Counted from the first letter of the stretch, positions 9,440 through 18,646 are shown. The stretch: DNA of 61,595 bases from Mobilibacterium timonense (GCF_900155555.1 NZ_FUHN01000007.1:555055-616649), one strand, 5' to 3'. Notes: generated from the sequence alone by a model not told the origin. Numbers and translations are program-made.

Positions 9440-9910
9440 TTAAACGAATATTATCTTTACACCAATATATCTAGCGACCCGCAGTATATCGTCCATGGTG
9501 ATCGACATCGTTTTTGTGTTGATATTTGGATGTACAAGGACTATTTCCCCATCAAGTTCTCTATCGATAAGGAGAACTATGTCGCGTTCTGTGTTGTTGA
9601 TCAGCCCCAAAGGCGTAACAGATCCGGGCGTCAGCCCCATTTTTTCATAGAGGTCTCCTTCACTTGCAAAAGTGAGAGCGCCGCTTCCGATCTTACTACG
9701 CAGGCCCTTAAGGTCTGCCCTTTTGTGTGCGGGAAGACAGTACAGATAATATTTCCCCTTGCCCTTCTTATCCCTGAGGAACAGGTTTTTCACTTCCGTT
9801 CCTGGAAGACCTATGTGGAGTTGCTCCGCCTCGCTTATGGTATAGACAGCTGGATGGACAACTTCCTTATATGAAATATTTAATTCGTCTAACAACTTAT
9901 ATAAGCCCAA
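9440..9910 (-). CDS. YbaK/ProX-type aminoacyl-tRNA deacylase
   Basis: The 156-residue protein resembles the free-standing trans-editing deacylases (ProX, PrdX, YbaK) that hydrolyse mischarged Ala- or Cys-tRNA(Pro). Visible marks are HPAVYTISEAEQL near the N terminus, the segment EVKNLFLRDKKG with the lysine of the editing pocket, and the C-terminal HPNINTKTMSI. A TTG start at 9910 is chosen because AAGGAGATTCC precedes it; no ATG with a site lies nearby. It is transcribed towards the GntR gene, which ends 39 bp away. Confidence 0.85.
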   Translation of the reverse strand: MGLYKLLDELNISYKEVVHPAVYTISEAEQLHIGLPGTEVKNLFLRDKKGKGKYYLYCLPAHKRADLKGLRSKIGSGALTFASEGDLYEKMGLTPGSVTPLGLINNTERDIVLLIDRELDGEIVLVHPNINTKTMSITMDDILRVARYIGVKIIFV

Positions 9911-10033
9911 TGGAATCTCCTTCTCGTCTTTTCAAAAAACTATTTTACGACCATCTTCGGCCGCCAAGTTCATGAAATTATTATACAATATTGCCATTTG
10001 CAAGATACCACGTGAGCATATAAAATAAATGTC

Positions 10034-10051
10034 ACCCGTGTCATCACGGGT
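10034..10051 (+). other. Short perfect hairpin upstream of tex
   Basis: Arms ACCCGTG and CACGGGT pair around a TCAT loop, followed on the plus strand by CTCATTTTAT. It lies between the divergent ProX-like and tex genes. It could be a weak terminator or part of the tex leader. No function is clear, and the rest of 9911-10111 shows nothing definite. Confidence 0.4.
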
Positions 10052-10111
10052 CTCATTTTATCCAATAATGCAAGCGGATCTTCCGCGTGATAACAACGAT
10101 AACGAGGTCAT

Positions 10112-12487
10112 ATGAACAACGATCTGATCAGAGAAATAGCGGCGGAACTCAAGGTTCCCGGGTCATCAGTTGAGAACACACTAGCTCTCCTGGAAGAGGG
10201 CAACACTGTTCCCTTCATCGCAAGATACCGGAAGGAGGCGACTAAGGGCATGGACGAGGAGCAGATCCTCTTCGTGGAAAAGCAGTACAAGTACGGCATC
10301 AGCCTCCAGGAGCGCAAGGATGCGGTGATAGAGATCATCAGCCAGCAGGGAAAGCTCACTCCGGAGATCGAGGCTGATATCAGGGCATGCACGAAGCTGT
10401 CTCAGGTCGAGGATCTGTACAGACCATATAAGGAAAAGAAGAAGACAAGGGCCGGCATGGACATCAAGAAGGGTCTCCAGCCACTGGCACAGTGGCTCCT
10501 GGATCTGTCTGAGAGCAGAGATGGAGATGTCAGGACCAAGGCTGAGGAGTTCATAAGCGACGAGGTCGGGAGCTGGCAGGAAGCTCTCCAGGGAGCCGAG
10601 GACATCATCGCCGAACAGGTATCCGACGACGCCAGGCTTCGATGGAGCTTCAAGGAGCACATCAACAGACATGGCTCCCTGGTCACAGCGAAGAAAAAGG
10701 ATGCCGAAGACCCTAAGAAAACATACGAGATGTACTACGACCGCACGGAGCCTGTGAGATCCCTTGCGGACCACAGGATCATGGCCATCAACAGGGCTGA
10801 AAAGGAAAAGGTCATCACCGCCTCCTTCTCATATGACAGGGATGCCCTGGCGCTGAAGGCATGCGAATCACTTCTCGGAAAGTACACACCTGACGCCCTG
10901 GAGCTCCCTGCCTTCCCGGGAGATGCTGATACCATCTCTTCCGTTGTGGAAATCTCCCGGGCCGCGGCAGACGGCTGCAAGAGATTGCTTTTTCCGAGCA
11001 TAGAGAACGAGATCAGAAGAGACCTTACGGACAGGGCATGCGCCAGCTCCATCGAGGTGTTCTCCTCCAATCTCGAGAGCCTCCTGTCCCAGCCGCCGAT
11101 CAAGGGGCGCGTGGTCCTGGCCTTCGACCCGGGATATGCGAACGGATGCAAACTGGCGGTGCTGGACGAGACCGGCAAGATGCTCACCGTCGACAAGATT
11201 TTCCCGTTCAAGGGCAAGGGCGGCCTGGAGGCAAGCAAGGAAAGGCTGCTCCAGCTCATCAAGAAATATGATGTGAAGATCGTGGCCATCGGAAACGGCA
11301 CCGCCTCCCGGGAGAGCGAGAGCCTGGTAGCTGGTCTGATCAGAGAAAACGACCTCGACCTGAGCTATGCCATCGTCTCCGAGGCTGGTGCTTCCGTGTG
11401 GAGTGCTCAGGAGGACGCCAGAAAAGAGTTTCCTGACATGCCTGTGGAAGAGAGGTCTGCCGTGAGCATCGGGCGACGCCTCCTGGACCCGCTGCCTGAA
11501 CTGATCAAGATCGATCCAAGATCTATAGGCGTCGGACAGTACCAGCACGACCTTCCTGAGAAAGCCCTGACGGAAAGGCTCGATGAGGCCACCATGAAGG
11601 TGGTCAACAGGGTCGGCGCTGATCTGAACACAGCTTCTCCTGCCCTCCTGAAGCATATCTCCGGACTGAACGCCGGGATCGCCCAGGAGATAGTGAACTA
11701 CAGAAACGAAAACGGAGCATTTACCAACAGGAAGCAGCTCCTCAAGGTAAAGAAGCTGGGCCCGAAGGCATTTACCCAGTGTGCCGGCTTCCTCCGTATC
11801 ACCGGCGGCGATGAGCCGCTGGATCAGACTTCAATCCACCCGGAGAGCTACGACGACGCCCGCAAAGTCATGAAGGTCTGCGGTATCGATAGCCTGGGTC
11901 AGGAGGACGCGGTCTTCCCGGAGGACGCAGTGAGCGGACTCGGCATCGACAGCTACACCCTCAAGGACATCGAGGACGCCATCCGCACGCCTCTCAGGGA
12001 CTACAGAGACCAGTTCGACGGTGCACTTCTCAAGAGCGACGTCCTGGAGATCGACGATCTCCAGATCGGTGACGAGCTTTACGGTACCGTGAGGAACGTG
12101 GTGGCCTTCGGCGCCTTCGTGGACATCGGTCTCCATTCTGATGGTCTCGTTCACATCACCCGCATGAGCCGCCAGAGGGTCGATGATCCATCGACGATAC
12201 TGTCCGTGGGGGACGTGATCAAGGTGTGGGTCGTTGAGATCGACAAGGAGAAGGAGCGCGTCGGCCTCAGCCTGCTCTCCCCGGACGAGCTCACTCAGCG
12301 CGACGCCGAGAGGAAAAACAGGTCCAGAGGACAGGGCAGCGGCCAGAACAGGGGCTCCGGAAAAAGGAACAGCGGCGGTCGCGGCAACGGCGGCAACAGC
12401 CGTAGAAATGGAAGATCCGACGAGGGGTCGGCCACCCTTGCCGACGCCAACGCCAAGCTGCTGGCAAAATTCGGAAAGAAACACTAG
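10112..12487 (+). CDS. tex: Tex-family RNA-binding protein
   Basis: The 791-residue protein has the full Tex architecture: a helical N-terminal part, a YqgF-like RNase-H fold (AFDPGYANGCKLAVLD at about 338-353), helix-hairpin-helix segments (SGLNAGIAQEIVNYR) and an S1 domain at about 650-720 (GTVRNVVAFGAFVDIGLHSDGLVHITRMS). Tex proteins bind nucleic acids and affect transcription or RNA processing; their precise role is unsettled. The C terminus is a Gly/Arg/Asn/Ser-rich low-complexity tail of about 50 residues, likely an extra RNA-binding extension. ATG at 10112 follows AACGAGGTCAT. Confidence 0.95.
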   Translation: MNNDLIREIAAELKVPGSSVENTLALLEEGNTVPFIARYRKEATKGMDEEQILFVEKQYKYGISLQERKDAVIEIISQQGKLTPEIEADIRACTKLSQVEDLYRPYKEKKKTRAGMDIKKGLQPLAQWLLDLSESRDGDVRTKAEEFISDEVGSWQEALQGAEDIIAEQVSDDARLRWSFKEHINRHGSLVTAKKKDAEDPKKTYEMYYDRTEPVRSLADHRIMAINRAEKEKVITASFSYDRDALALKACESLLGKYTPDALELPAFPGDADTISSVVEISRAAADGCKRLLFPSIENEIRRDLTDRACASSIEVFSSNLESLLSQPPIKGRVVLAFDPGYANGCKLAVLDETGKMLTVDKIFPFKGKGGLEASKERLLQLIKKYDVKIVAIGNGTASRESESLVAGLIRENDLDLSYAIVSEAGASVWSAQEDARKEFPDMPVEERSAVSIGRRLLDPLPELIKIDPRSIGVGQYQHDLPEKALTERLDEATMKVVNRVGADLNTASPALLKHISGLNAGIAQEIVNYRNENGAFTNRKQLLKVKKLGPKAFTQCAGFLRITGGDEPLDQTSIHPESYDDARKVMKVCGIDSLGQEDAVFPEDAVSGLGIDSYTLKDIEDAIRTPLRDYRDQFDGALLKSDVLEIDDLQIGDELYGTVRNVVAFGAFVDIGLHSDGLVHITRMSRQRVDDPSTILSVGDVIKVWVVEIDKEKERVGLSLLSPDELTQRDAERKNRSRGQGSGQNRGSGKRNSGGRGNGGNSRRNGRSDEGSATLADANAKLLAKFGKKH

Positions 12488-12542
12488 ATGATATATCTGT
12501 ACGATCTGGGAATGATAGTATCGGGGACAGAGATAAAATATT

Positions 12543-12914
12543 ATGAACATCGAAACGATCGAGAAAAACGGTAAAACTGCAGCCGTCATCCGCGGCGGCA
12601 GCGATGAGAGGATGATAACTGATGTCCGGTCGGCGCTGGATCTCATGGTCAGCGTCGACTACCAGTATTCCACAAACCTGGTGGCCATCGCTAAGGAGCT
12701 GATCTGCGATGACTTTTTCGTGCTCAGCACCGGTCTGGCGGGAGAGATACTTCAGAAGCTTATAAACTACGGTTTCAAAATAGCCGTATACGGTGATTTT
12801 TCAAGATACACCAGCAAGCCTCTCCACGACTTTATTTACGAATCCAACAACGGCCATGACCACTTTTTCGTAAAAGACGAAGAAGAGGCCGTATGTCGGC
12901 TGACGGCAGAGTGA
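12543..12914 (+). CDS. DUF4180 domain protein
   Basis: The 123-residue protein matches the DUF4180 pattern, including the conserved segments FFVLSTGLAGEILQKLINYG and KIAVYGDFSRYTSKPLHDF. The family's function is unknown; it has a small alpha/beta fold like STAS or SpoIIAA proteins by appearance only. It follows tex by 55 bp and is directly upstream of the azlC relic, so it may share the tex transcript that ends at the terminator near 13325. Confidence 0.75.
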   Translation: MNIETIEKNGKTAAVIRGGSDERMITDVRSALDLMVSVDYQYSTNLVAIAKELICDDFFVLSTGLAGEILQKLINYGFKIAVYGDFSRYTSKPLHDFIYESNNGHDHFFVKDEEEAVCRLTAE

Positions 12915-12915
12915 C

Positions 12916-13242
12916 ATGCCGATGAACACACGAAGCAATGCACTAAAACATGCTTTTCCACTCACGATACCCGTTATGGCAGGATATGTCTTCCTGGGCA
13001 TCACCTACGGAGTCCTGATGGTCTCCAAGGGTATGCCCTCGTTTTTACCTGTTCTAACGGCGGCTGTGGTCTACACCGGCTCCATGGAGTTCCTTCTGAC
13101 GGGAATACTCATTTCGTCCTTCAACCCCGCTGCGGCCTTTATCACGGCCATTGCCGTAGGATCACGCCACCTGTTCTACGGGCTGTCCATGGCCCTGGGA
13201 ACGGCCCTCTACATGTTCCTGGTCCAGGCGGTGTTCGTCTGA
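12916..13242 (+). pseudogene. azlC-azlD deletion relic (branched-chain amino acid exporter)
   Basis: The 108-residue frame begins as an AzlC protein (AFPLTIPVMAGYVFLGITYG, then AIAVGSRHLFYGLSM) and after about residue 92 changes to ALGTALYMFLVQAVFV, which reads like the end of AzlD. AzlC is normally about 230 residues and AzlD about 100, and together they form a branched-chain amino acid exporter. The simplest reading is one in-frame deletion that removed the last two thirds of azlC and most of azlD. The rest cannot form the transporter. A real small membrane protein is less likely. Confidence 0.7.
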
Positions 13243-13257
13243 ATCTAATATGGTATA

Positions 13258-13285
13258 ACAAAAAAGGGAGCCTCTCACAGCTCCC
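13258..13285 (-). terminator. Intrinsic terminator of the MBL/VOC/GNAT operon
   Basis: On the minus strand GGGAGC and GCTCCC enclose an 8-base loop and are followed by a T run. It overlaps the last codons of the MBL-fold gene. Confidence 0.75.
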
Positions 13286-13985
13286 ACTGCTGCCCTGGAT
13301 GTTCCACATCCAGCAGCTTTTTTTTATTCTCTTCATTTCCTTTACGTTCCATGCGGCTCCTCAGCCTGGCGGGCATCGAGTGGTCCCCGAAGCCGTGTAT
13401 CGGCACCAGCACATCTCCGCTGCAGTGGTCAAGAAAGTCCTCCATTCCCTTCCACCATCCGGTTATCCTCGGATCCACCGGAACGAAGGCGACATCGAAG
13501 TTCTCTCCATCTATCCGCTGCAGCTCGGCCCTGTATCTGGCCTCCAGATCCCTGTCCTCGGGCGTGCCGTCGTCCCACCACCAGTTGTTGAGATCACCTG
13601 CGTGGTAGATCTTCTTTCCCTCGGTCTCGACGATAAAGGCAACGCCCTCGTCGTTGGACTCGAGTGTGCGGATTCTCATGTCTACCCCCGGGATCTCCGG
13701 CCTCACGTCCTCGTGGGGCCCGACGAAGAAACACCGTTCTCTCAAGGCCGGCGGCACCTGGCTTTTGCTGATGTCGTCCGACAGGACGTAATACACGCGG
13801 CTGTAGTCATCGGCAAGCTTGAATATCTTCCTTGAAAAGTGGTCCGGGTGGCGGTGGCTCGCGAATACCACCAGCGGGCGTTCGCGGTCGCGATCCGGGA
13901 GCTCGCCCTGGTAGTAGTCAAACAAGAGATCAACTCTCTCCATCTCCAGGAAAAAGCCGCTATGGTAAATATACGTCAGCTTCAT
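13275..13985 (-). CDS. MBL-fold metallohydrolase (UlaG-like)
   Basis: The 236-residue protein has the metallo-beta-lactamase fold pattern: FASHRHPDHF stands in for the HxHxDH metal motif, KKIYHAGDLNNWW supplies the next metal ligand Asp, and VPIHGFGDHS near residue 200 the last His. It resembles uncharacterised UlaG-like hydrolases; the substrate is unknown. The first motif His and Asp are kept (His-x-His-x-Asp-His form). It is the last gene of a three-gene operon, and its ATG overlaps the stop of the VOC gene (ATGA). Confidence 0.8.
   Translation of the reverse strand: MKLTYIYHSGFFLEMERVDLLFDYYQGELPDRDRERPLVVFASHRHPDHFSRKIFKLADDYSRVYYVLSDDISKSQVPPALRERCFFVGPHEDVRPEIPGVDMRIRTLESNDEGVAFIVETEGKKIYHAGDLNNWWWDDGTPEDRDLEARYRAELQRIDGENFDVAFVPVDPRITGWWKGMEDFLDHCSGDVLVPIHGFGDHSMPARLRSRMERKGNEENKKKLLDVEHPGQQWEL
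13295..13325 (+). terminator. Intrinsic terminator of the tex/DUF4180/azlC unit
   Basis: Arms CTGGATGT and ACATCCAG around a 3-base loop are followed by CAGC and eight T residues. It lies inside the 3-prime end of the convergent MBL-fold gene, so the two convergent units end in overlapping DNA. Confidence 0.8.
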
Positions 13986-14365
13986 TTCGTGTGCTCCGCC
14001 ATGTACTCACCGTCAGGGACTATCTCGATCCAGTACCCGTCCGGGTCCTCGATGAAATAGATGCCCATATCCGGATTCTCGAAGCAGATGCAGCCCATCT
14101 TCTCGTGAAGATCGTGAGCGGCTTCCATGTCATCTGCTGTAAAGGCCAGGTGGTACTCCACCTCTCCGAGGTCATACGCCTCGGTCCTGTCCTTGAGATA
14201 CGTGAGCTCCAGGCGGAAGCCGGTCTTTCCATCACCCAGGAACGTCAGTGTGAAGTCGTCGTTGTCCTTCACCTTCACGGGCTTCAGCCCCAGGGCCTTA
14301 TCGTAGAATTCCAGGCTCTTGTCCAGATCTTTCACATTAAAGTTAAAGTGGTTGAATGCAAACAT
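13982..14365 (-). CDS. VOC-family (glyoxalase I-like) protein
   Basis: The 127-residue protein has two beta-alpha-beta-beta-beta modules of the vicinal oxygen chelate fold: FAFNHFNFNVKDLDKSLEFY at the start, VEYHLAFTADDM in the middle and FIEDPDGYWIEIVPD at the end. His and Glu residues at the expected metal positions (His6 and the Glu in WIEIVP) fit lactoylglutathione lyase-like enzymes, but the true substrate is uncertain in a bacterium that may lack glutathione. I chose the ATG at 14365 because CAGGAGGACTAGAC precedes it. It is 2 bp after the GNAT gene. Confidence 0.85.
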   Translation of the reverse strand: MFAFNHFNFNVKDLDKSLEFYDKALGLKPVKVKDNDDFTLTFLGDGKTGFRLELTYLKDRTEAYDLGEVEYHLAFTADDMEAAHDLHEKMGCICFENPDMGIYFIEDPDGYWIEIVPDGEYMAEHTK

Positions 14366-14367
14366 GT

Positions 14368-14925
14368 CTAGTCCTCCTGCTGTGCCTTTTCCGGATGGAG
14401 CGCCTCCCACTCCTCCTTCAGGATGGCCATGAGCTGCAGGTCGTGGTACTCTCCGTTCTGCTTGCCCGCCTTGACCATGATGCCTTCCTTCCTGAACCCC
14501 AGTTTCGAGTACAGGTGCTCGCCGAGGCTGTCGTCCAGGAAATAATTGAGCGATACACGGTGCATCCCGAACCTGGTGAACGCCAGCTCCAGCACCGCCT
14601 GAATGGCCTCGCTGCCAAGGCCTTTGCCCCTCATTGATTCGTCAGCTATATATATTATGGTGAGATCCATGGAATCGTTGAGCTCATCGATGTCGGTGAT
14701 CCCTACTCTCCCGATGGCCTGCCTGGTGTTCTTGTCCAGGATGGTCAGCCACATTCTGGTCTTGTCGTGGGTGACCTGATGGAACTGGTCTATCACGGTG
14801 TCCAGGTCCCGCTTGCCGTCGATGCAGAAATGCTCGATGACGTTCTCACGGGATTCCCATCTCGCAAAATCATCGCAGTCCGCAAAGGATGCCTTTCTTA
14901 TCTTAAGGTGTTCAGTGGTGATCAT
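14368..14925 (-). CDS. GNAT-family N-acetyltransferase (RimJ/RimL type)
   Basis: The 185-residue protein has the GNAT order: LKIRKASFADCDDFARWE at the N terminus, the central IGRVGITDIDELND strand and DLTIIYIADESMRGKGLGSEAI, whose RGKGLG forms the acetyl-CoA pyrophosphate loop. The C terminus (RVSLNYFLDDSLGEHLYSKLGFRKEG) is typical of RimJ/RimL-like members that acetylate protein N termini or small amines. ATG at 14925 follows ACGGAGGATCAA. It is the first gene of the GNAT-VOC-MBL operon. Confidence 0.88.
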   Translation of the reverse strand: MITTEHLKIRKASFADCDDFARWESRENVIEHFCIDGKRDLDTVIDQFHQVTHDKTRMWLTILDKNTRQAIGRVGITDIDELNDSMDLTIIYIADESMRGKGLGSEAIQAVLELAFTRFGMHRVSLNYFLDDSLGEHLYSKLGFRKEGIMVKAGKQNGEYHDLQLMAILKEEWEALHPEKAQQED

Positions 14926-15012
14926 TTGATCCTCCGTTTTTTGTATAAAAATATATAAAATGCCTATGCCTATTTATGTAATTCTACAGATGCTTCCGTG
15001 GTTTTTCAATTG

Positions 15013-15038
15013 AAAAAAAACAAACACCCTTCAGTGTT
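15013..15038 (-). terminator. Probable intrinsic terminator after the U32 peptidase gene
   Basis: On the minus strand AACAC and GTGTT form a short stem with a six-base loop, followed by TG and a run of eight T residues. The stem is weak but the T run is good. Confidence 0.55.
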
Positions 15039-15065
15039 ACTTCTGCGGCCTCCGTCAGGGATGCC

Positions 15066-17378
15066 CTATCTCAGCGGCGGAACGTATATCCTTGCCACGT
15101 CACATCCGCGTACCTGCAGCTCCTCGAGTTCCGGGAAACCGAGCTCGTCCAGATCCGGGATCATGAGCGTCTGATCGCTGCAGCTCCTGGAGAATATCCT
15201 CAACCTCTCCCCGCCGTGGCCTCCCTTTTCCATAAAGATCCCGTCAGGCCTGTGTTCGAGGGTCATCAGAGGATATGCACCCCAGCTTTTTTCCGCGGAC
15301 TCGAGGCCAGGGGCGATGTCCTCCATGCCGAGTTCTTTAAGCGCTCTGACCGCAGATGAGTTGTATGCGTTCAGGCCGTAGTCCCCATACACGGTCACAC
15401 CTGTGTCTCTAAACACCTGCAGCCAGCCGATGGAACCGATGCACACCCCTGTTTTTCCGCAGAGCTCCAGGATGCCGTCCAGGTGCTCCTCGATGTACTC
15501 GTTTTCCCGACCCCTGGAAACATTGGAAATATACGGGATCACCGTGATGTCTCCGGCAGTTTCACCGTGATTTCTGTAAAATTCCACAAGGGGTACCAGG
15601 CAGCGGACGGGGATCCCGTATTTATTTCCCGATGCTGTCACATGTTCTCTGCCGTCGCGGGAAAATGTCTCCCAGTCCAGGTAATAAAGTTCCAGCACCC
15701 GAGGAGTGCTTTCGTCACAGGAGAGTTCAGGCTCCCTGAGACCTGTATCCATCATCGCCGGCCTGTCCTGAATGAATGTTTCGTCCAGCCTCTCCAGTAC
15801 CTCTCTTCTGAGAGCGTTGAGCCGAGACATGGGGATATCGTAGTTTTCACCGGCCAGCCAGTGGATCTTTCTGATGTTGTATGGGGTGCCTCCGGTCTTG
15901 GAAAAGGCCTTTTCACCCCTTGCCCGCAGATCCGGACCGCCTTTGCGGGAGTTTTCAAAGGGCCCGGCCTCAGCCTCCGCCTGGTTTCCCCTCTGATGCA
16001 CAGCCGTCAGCTTCAGCATACCGCACTTCTCCGTCACGAACAGTTCGACGTCTGCCTTCCGCTGGAATTTTCCTTCCTCCAGAGTCTTTCCGCGGAAGCT
16101 CTCCTCAAGCTCCCTCATCTGGAGGACTGAGGATGTCCTGTACACAGGATCTCCGATCCGGATACTGTTCCTCTTGTCCTTTATATCTCCTATGCGCACC
16201 AGGTCTCCCGCCAGACGGCAGTAGCTTATGATGCCACCCGGAACGGCTCCGTTATCCACGTCTTTATTTTCTCCGTCATGAGAACTGCGAATCTCCACAC
16301 CGTCTCCCGTCGTAAGAGGCCACGTCACCCGTCTGCCGCTACTGCGGCTCCCATTCTGTGCGACCACGTCCATCTCTTTTTTCAGGGAAATATCTACGAG
16401 ATCTCCCTTCCCCCTGCCGGCCACATTTCCGATGAGGATTCCCTGGTTCTTGGGGATCGTGCCGGACATGAGGTCCTTTCCCGAGTCACCCCTGAGATAG
16501 GCGTCTGTGAACCTGCCCCTGTTGAAGATCTGCGACAGATCCATGCGGTCCCGCGAAGAGACCATCCCGTCCCCTCCTGCCAGCACCTGGTCGATGTACT
16601 TTCTGTACACCCTCACCACCTGAGCCACGTACTCAGGAGATTTCATGCGGCCCTCGATCTTGAAGGATGTGACGCCGGCATCGATCAGCTCCGCCATGTG
16701 GTCCACCAGGCACATATCCCTGGGGCTCAGGGGATGGCCCGGCGCGCGATCATCTCTTGTTCCATCCTCAGAAAAAGTCCGGTACCACAGTCTGCACGGC
16801 TGGGCGCAGGTCCCGCGATTGCCGCTCCTGGTGCCGAAGTATCTGCTGAGCTGGCACTGCCCCGAGTAACAGATGCACAGGGCACCGTGGACGAACACCT
16901 CTATCTCCACGTCCTGCCTGCACATCTCACGGATCTCATCAAGGGAAAGCTCCCTGGCCAGCACCACCCTGGAAAAGCCCATGTCCCCGGCAGCCCTCAC
17001 GGTCCTCACGTCGGAGGCCGTGCACTGGGTGGACATGTGAAGTGTCATTCCCGGCAGGTGTTTCCTGAGGAGCCTCACCAGCCCCATGTCCTGGACGATA
17101 AGGGCGTCCACGCCCGCCTCGTACAGTTTCCCCGCATATTTCAGTGCAGGAAGAAGCTCCTCGTCCTTCAGCAAGGTGTTCATGGTCACGTGTATGTCCA
17201 CATCCCTCTTGTGGGCGAAGACCGCTGCCCTCCTGATCTCGTCTATGCTGAAGTTGGACGCGTTCATCCTGGCGTTGAAAAGATCTCCTCCCAGGTACAC
17301 CGCATCCGCCCCGTTCTCCACCGCGGCGATCAGCTGGGGAATGCCCCCGGCCGGTGCAAGAAGTTCCGGTTTTTTCAT
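15066..17378 (-). CDS. U32-family protein (RlhA/YhbU-like, DUF3656)
   Basis: The 770-residue protein starts with the U32 signature ELLAPAGGIPQLIAAVENGADAVYLGG and has the Cys cluster HGALCICYSGQC followed by GNRGTCAQPCRLWY at about 166-196. These cysteines hold the Fe-S cluster in this family. The middle region fits DUF3656, and a further barrel-like part follows. The E. coli relative RlhA hydroxylates a cytidine in 23S rRNA with prephrenate-dependent chemistry, and other members were called collagenases, so the name peptidase is historical. ATG at 17378 follows ACAGGAGAGAA. It is downstream of mltG, a common neighbour in Clostridia. Confidence 0.88.
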   Translation of the reverse strand: MKKPELLAPAGGIPQLIAAVENGADAVYLGGDLFNARMNASNFSIDEIRRAAVFAHKRDVDIHVTMNTLLKDEELLPALKYAGKLYEAGVDALIVQDMGLVRLLRKHLPGMTLHMSTQCTASDVRTVRAAGDMGFSRVVLARELSLDEIREMCRQDVEIEVFVHGALCICYSGQCQLSRYFGTRSGNRGTCAQPCRLWYRTFSEDGTRDDRAPGHPLSPRDMCLVDHMAELIDAGVTSFKIEGRMKSPEYVAQVVRVYRKYIDQVLAGGDGMVSSRDRMDLSQIFNRGRFTDAYLRGDSGKDLMSGTIPKNQGILIGNVAGRGKGDLVDISLKKEMDVVAQNGSRSSGRRVTWPLTTGDGVEIRSSHDGENKDVDNGAVPGGIISYCRLAGDLVRIGDIKDKRNSIRIGDPVYRTSSVLQMRELEESFRGKTLEEGKFQRKADVELFVTEKCGMLKLTAVHQRGNQAEAEAGPFENSRKGGPDLRARGEKAFSKTGGTPYNIRKIHWLAGENYDIPMSRLNALRREVLERLDETFIQDRPAMMDTGLREPELSCDESTPRVLELYYLDWETFSRDGREHVTASGNKYGIPVRCLVPLVEFYRNHGETAGDITVIPYISNVSRGRENEYIEEHLDGILELCGKTGVCIGSIGWLQVFRDTGVTVYGDYGLNAYNSSAVRALKELGMEDIAPGLESAEKSWGAYPLMTLEHRPDGIFMEKGGHGGERLRIFSRSCSDQTLMIPDLDELGFPELEELQVRGCDVARIYVPPLR

Positions 17379-17429
17379 GAAAATTTCTCTCCTGTTATCG
17401 TGCGATCTTCCTTAAAACCGACATCTCAT

Positions 17430-18467
17430 CTAAATGGTTTTCGCTTCCCCGGTCTTCCAGTTGGCCTGGAGCTTTTTCTGTATTGCGAGGTGTTCCTCAT
17501 ACGTAGAAGCGAAGTGCAGCTTTCCGTACTTGTCAGACTGGAAATAATAGTAGTCCGTGTCCTTGTGATCCAGCACCGCGTTGATGCTGTCCATGCCCGG
17601 GCAGCAGATCGGCCCGTAGGGCAGGCCCGGGTTCAGGTAGGTGTTGTACGGGGAATCGTACTGTGTGTCCTCGTATGAGATGATGGTTTTCTTGACTCCC
17701 ATGGCGTACTCAACGGTGACGCAGCTCCCGAGATGTGTCCCCGGTTCTTTCAGCCGGTTCATGAAAACAGATGCTACCTTTTTCCTGTCAGAAGTCGTTG
17801 TGGCTTCGCTCTCCACCATCGATGCAAGGATCACCATCTGATCGAGGGTGAGGCCGCGGGCCTTTGCCTTCTTCCGGATCTTCGCTGTGTTCACCTTCTG
17901 GTCGAAGCGGCTCAGCATGGCGCTGATCACCACATCCGGGTCGGTGTTCTTCGGGAAGTAGTAGGTGTCCGGAAAAAGATAGCCTTCCAGGCCGCTTATC
18001 CGCGAGCTTATCGGCAGTCCCTTCAGGAACGAATAGTCGAAAGTGTGGTTCACACAGGCGTCCAGGAATGCCTCCCTGGTGCATATGCCCTTTTTCTCGA
18101 GGAGCGAGCCTATCTGCTTCGCCTGGTAGCCTTCCGGTATGGTCACCTTGACGCCCTGTGGCTCCGCCGTGGTGAGCTTTTTCACCAGGGAAAAGTAACC
18201 GGATCTGTCGATGGTGTACGTCCCGTACTTCCAGTCGCCGCCGGCGCCCGCTACCGTCGCAAAGGCCTTGAAGCACGTCTCGCTCCTTATTATCCCCTGC
18301 TCCTTCAGGCCGTGAGCCACCGCAACGGTGCCCCATCCCTTTTCCACAGTGAAATTCTCCTTCCTGATCCTCGTTCCCGCGAGCACCAGTGCCAATATGA
18401 GCACTGCGGCAACAATGATCACCACTAGTATCTTTTTGTTTAATTTCTTTCTTTCTGCTGCCTTCAT
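17430..18467 (-). CDS. mltG: Endolytic murein transglycosylase MltG
   Basis: The 345-residue protein has a single N-terminal membrane anchor (about 12-30) and an extracellular YceG domain. A LysM-like part precedes the catalytic domain, where MVESEATTTSDRKKVASVFMNRL holds the catalytic Glu. LPYGPICCPGMDSINAVLDH is the conserved C-terminal motif. The enzyme cuts nascent peptidoglycan and sets glycan strand length. It is followed 52 bp later by the U32 gene. The Shine-Dalgarno site for the ATG at 18467 is weak. Confidence 0.93.
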   Translation of the reverse strand: MKAAERKKLNKKILVVIIVAAVLILALVLAGTRIRKENFTVEKGWGTVAVAHGLKEQGIIRSETCFKAFATVAGAGGDWKYGTYTIDRSGYFSLVKKLTTAEPQGVKVTIPEGYQAKQIGSLLEKKGICTREAFLDACVNHTFDYSFLKGLPISSRISGLEGYLFPDTYYFPKNTDPDVVISAMLSRFDQKVNTAKIRKKAKARGLTLDQMVILASMVESEATTTSDRKKVASVFMNRLKEPGTHLGSCVTVEYAMGVKKTIISYEDTQYDSPYNTYLNPGLPYGPICCPGMDSINAVLDHKDTDYYYFQSDKYGKLHFASTYEEHLAIQKKLQANWKTGEAKTI

Positions 18468-18637
18468 TTGTGTTTCTTATACTTCCTGTTTTATCGTTTT
18501 CTGCTGTACATTGTATCACGTGAAGGGATGTTTTTTCCCGCCATATGTTGTGGTTCTCCGATGCACATCGTGCATTTCCTGTATTTCGTGCATTTTGTCT
18601 TTAGCGTGTATTTTGGTTCCTTTTTAACGATTCGGGG

Positions 18638-18646
18638 TGCTATAAT
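18638..18646 (+). promoter_or_regulatory. Extended -10 promoter for butyrate kinase
   Basis: TGCTATAAT is a full extended -10 element with no convincing -35. Transcription would start near 18653, about 110 bases before the start codon. The preceding stretch from 18468 holds several GTGCAT-type repeats and no gene. Confidence 0.6.

Noticed and set aside
16278..17678. 466-codon plus-strand frame opposite the U32 gene
   Set aside because: The minus strand encodes a full U32 protein with conserved motifs; the antisense frame is a composition effect.
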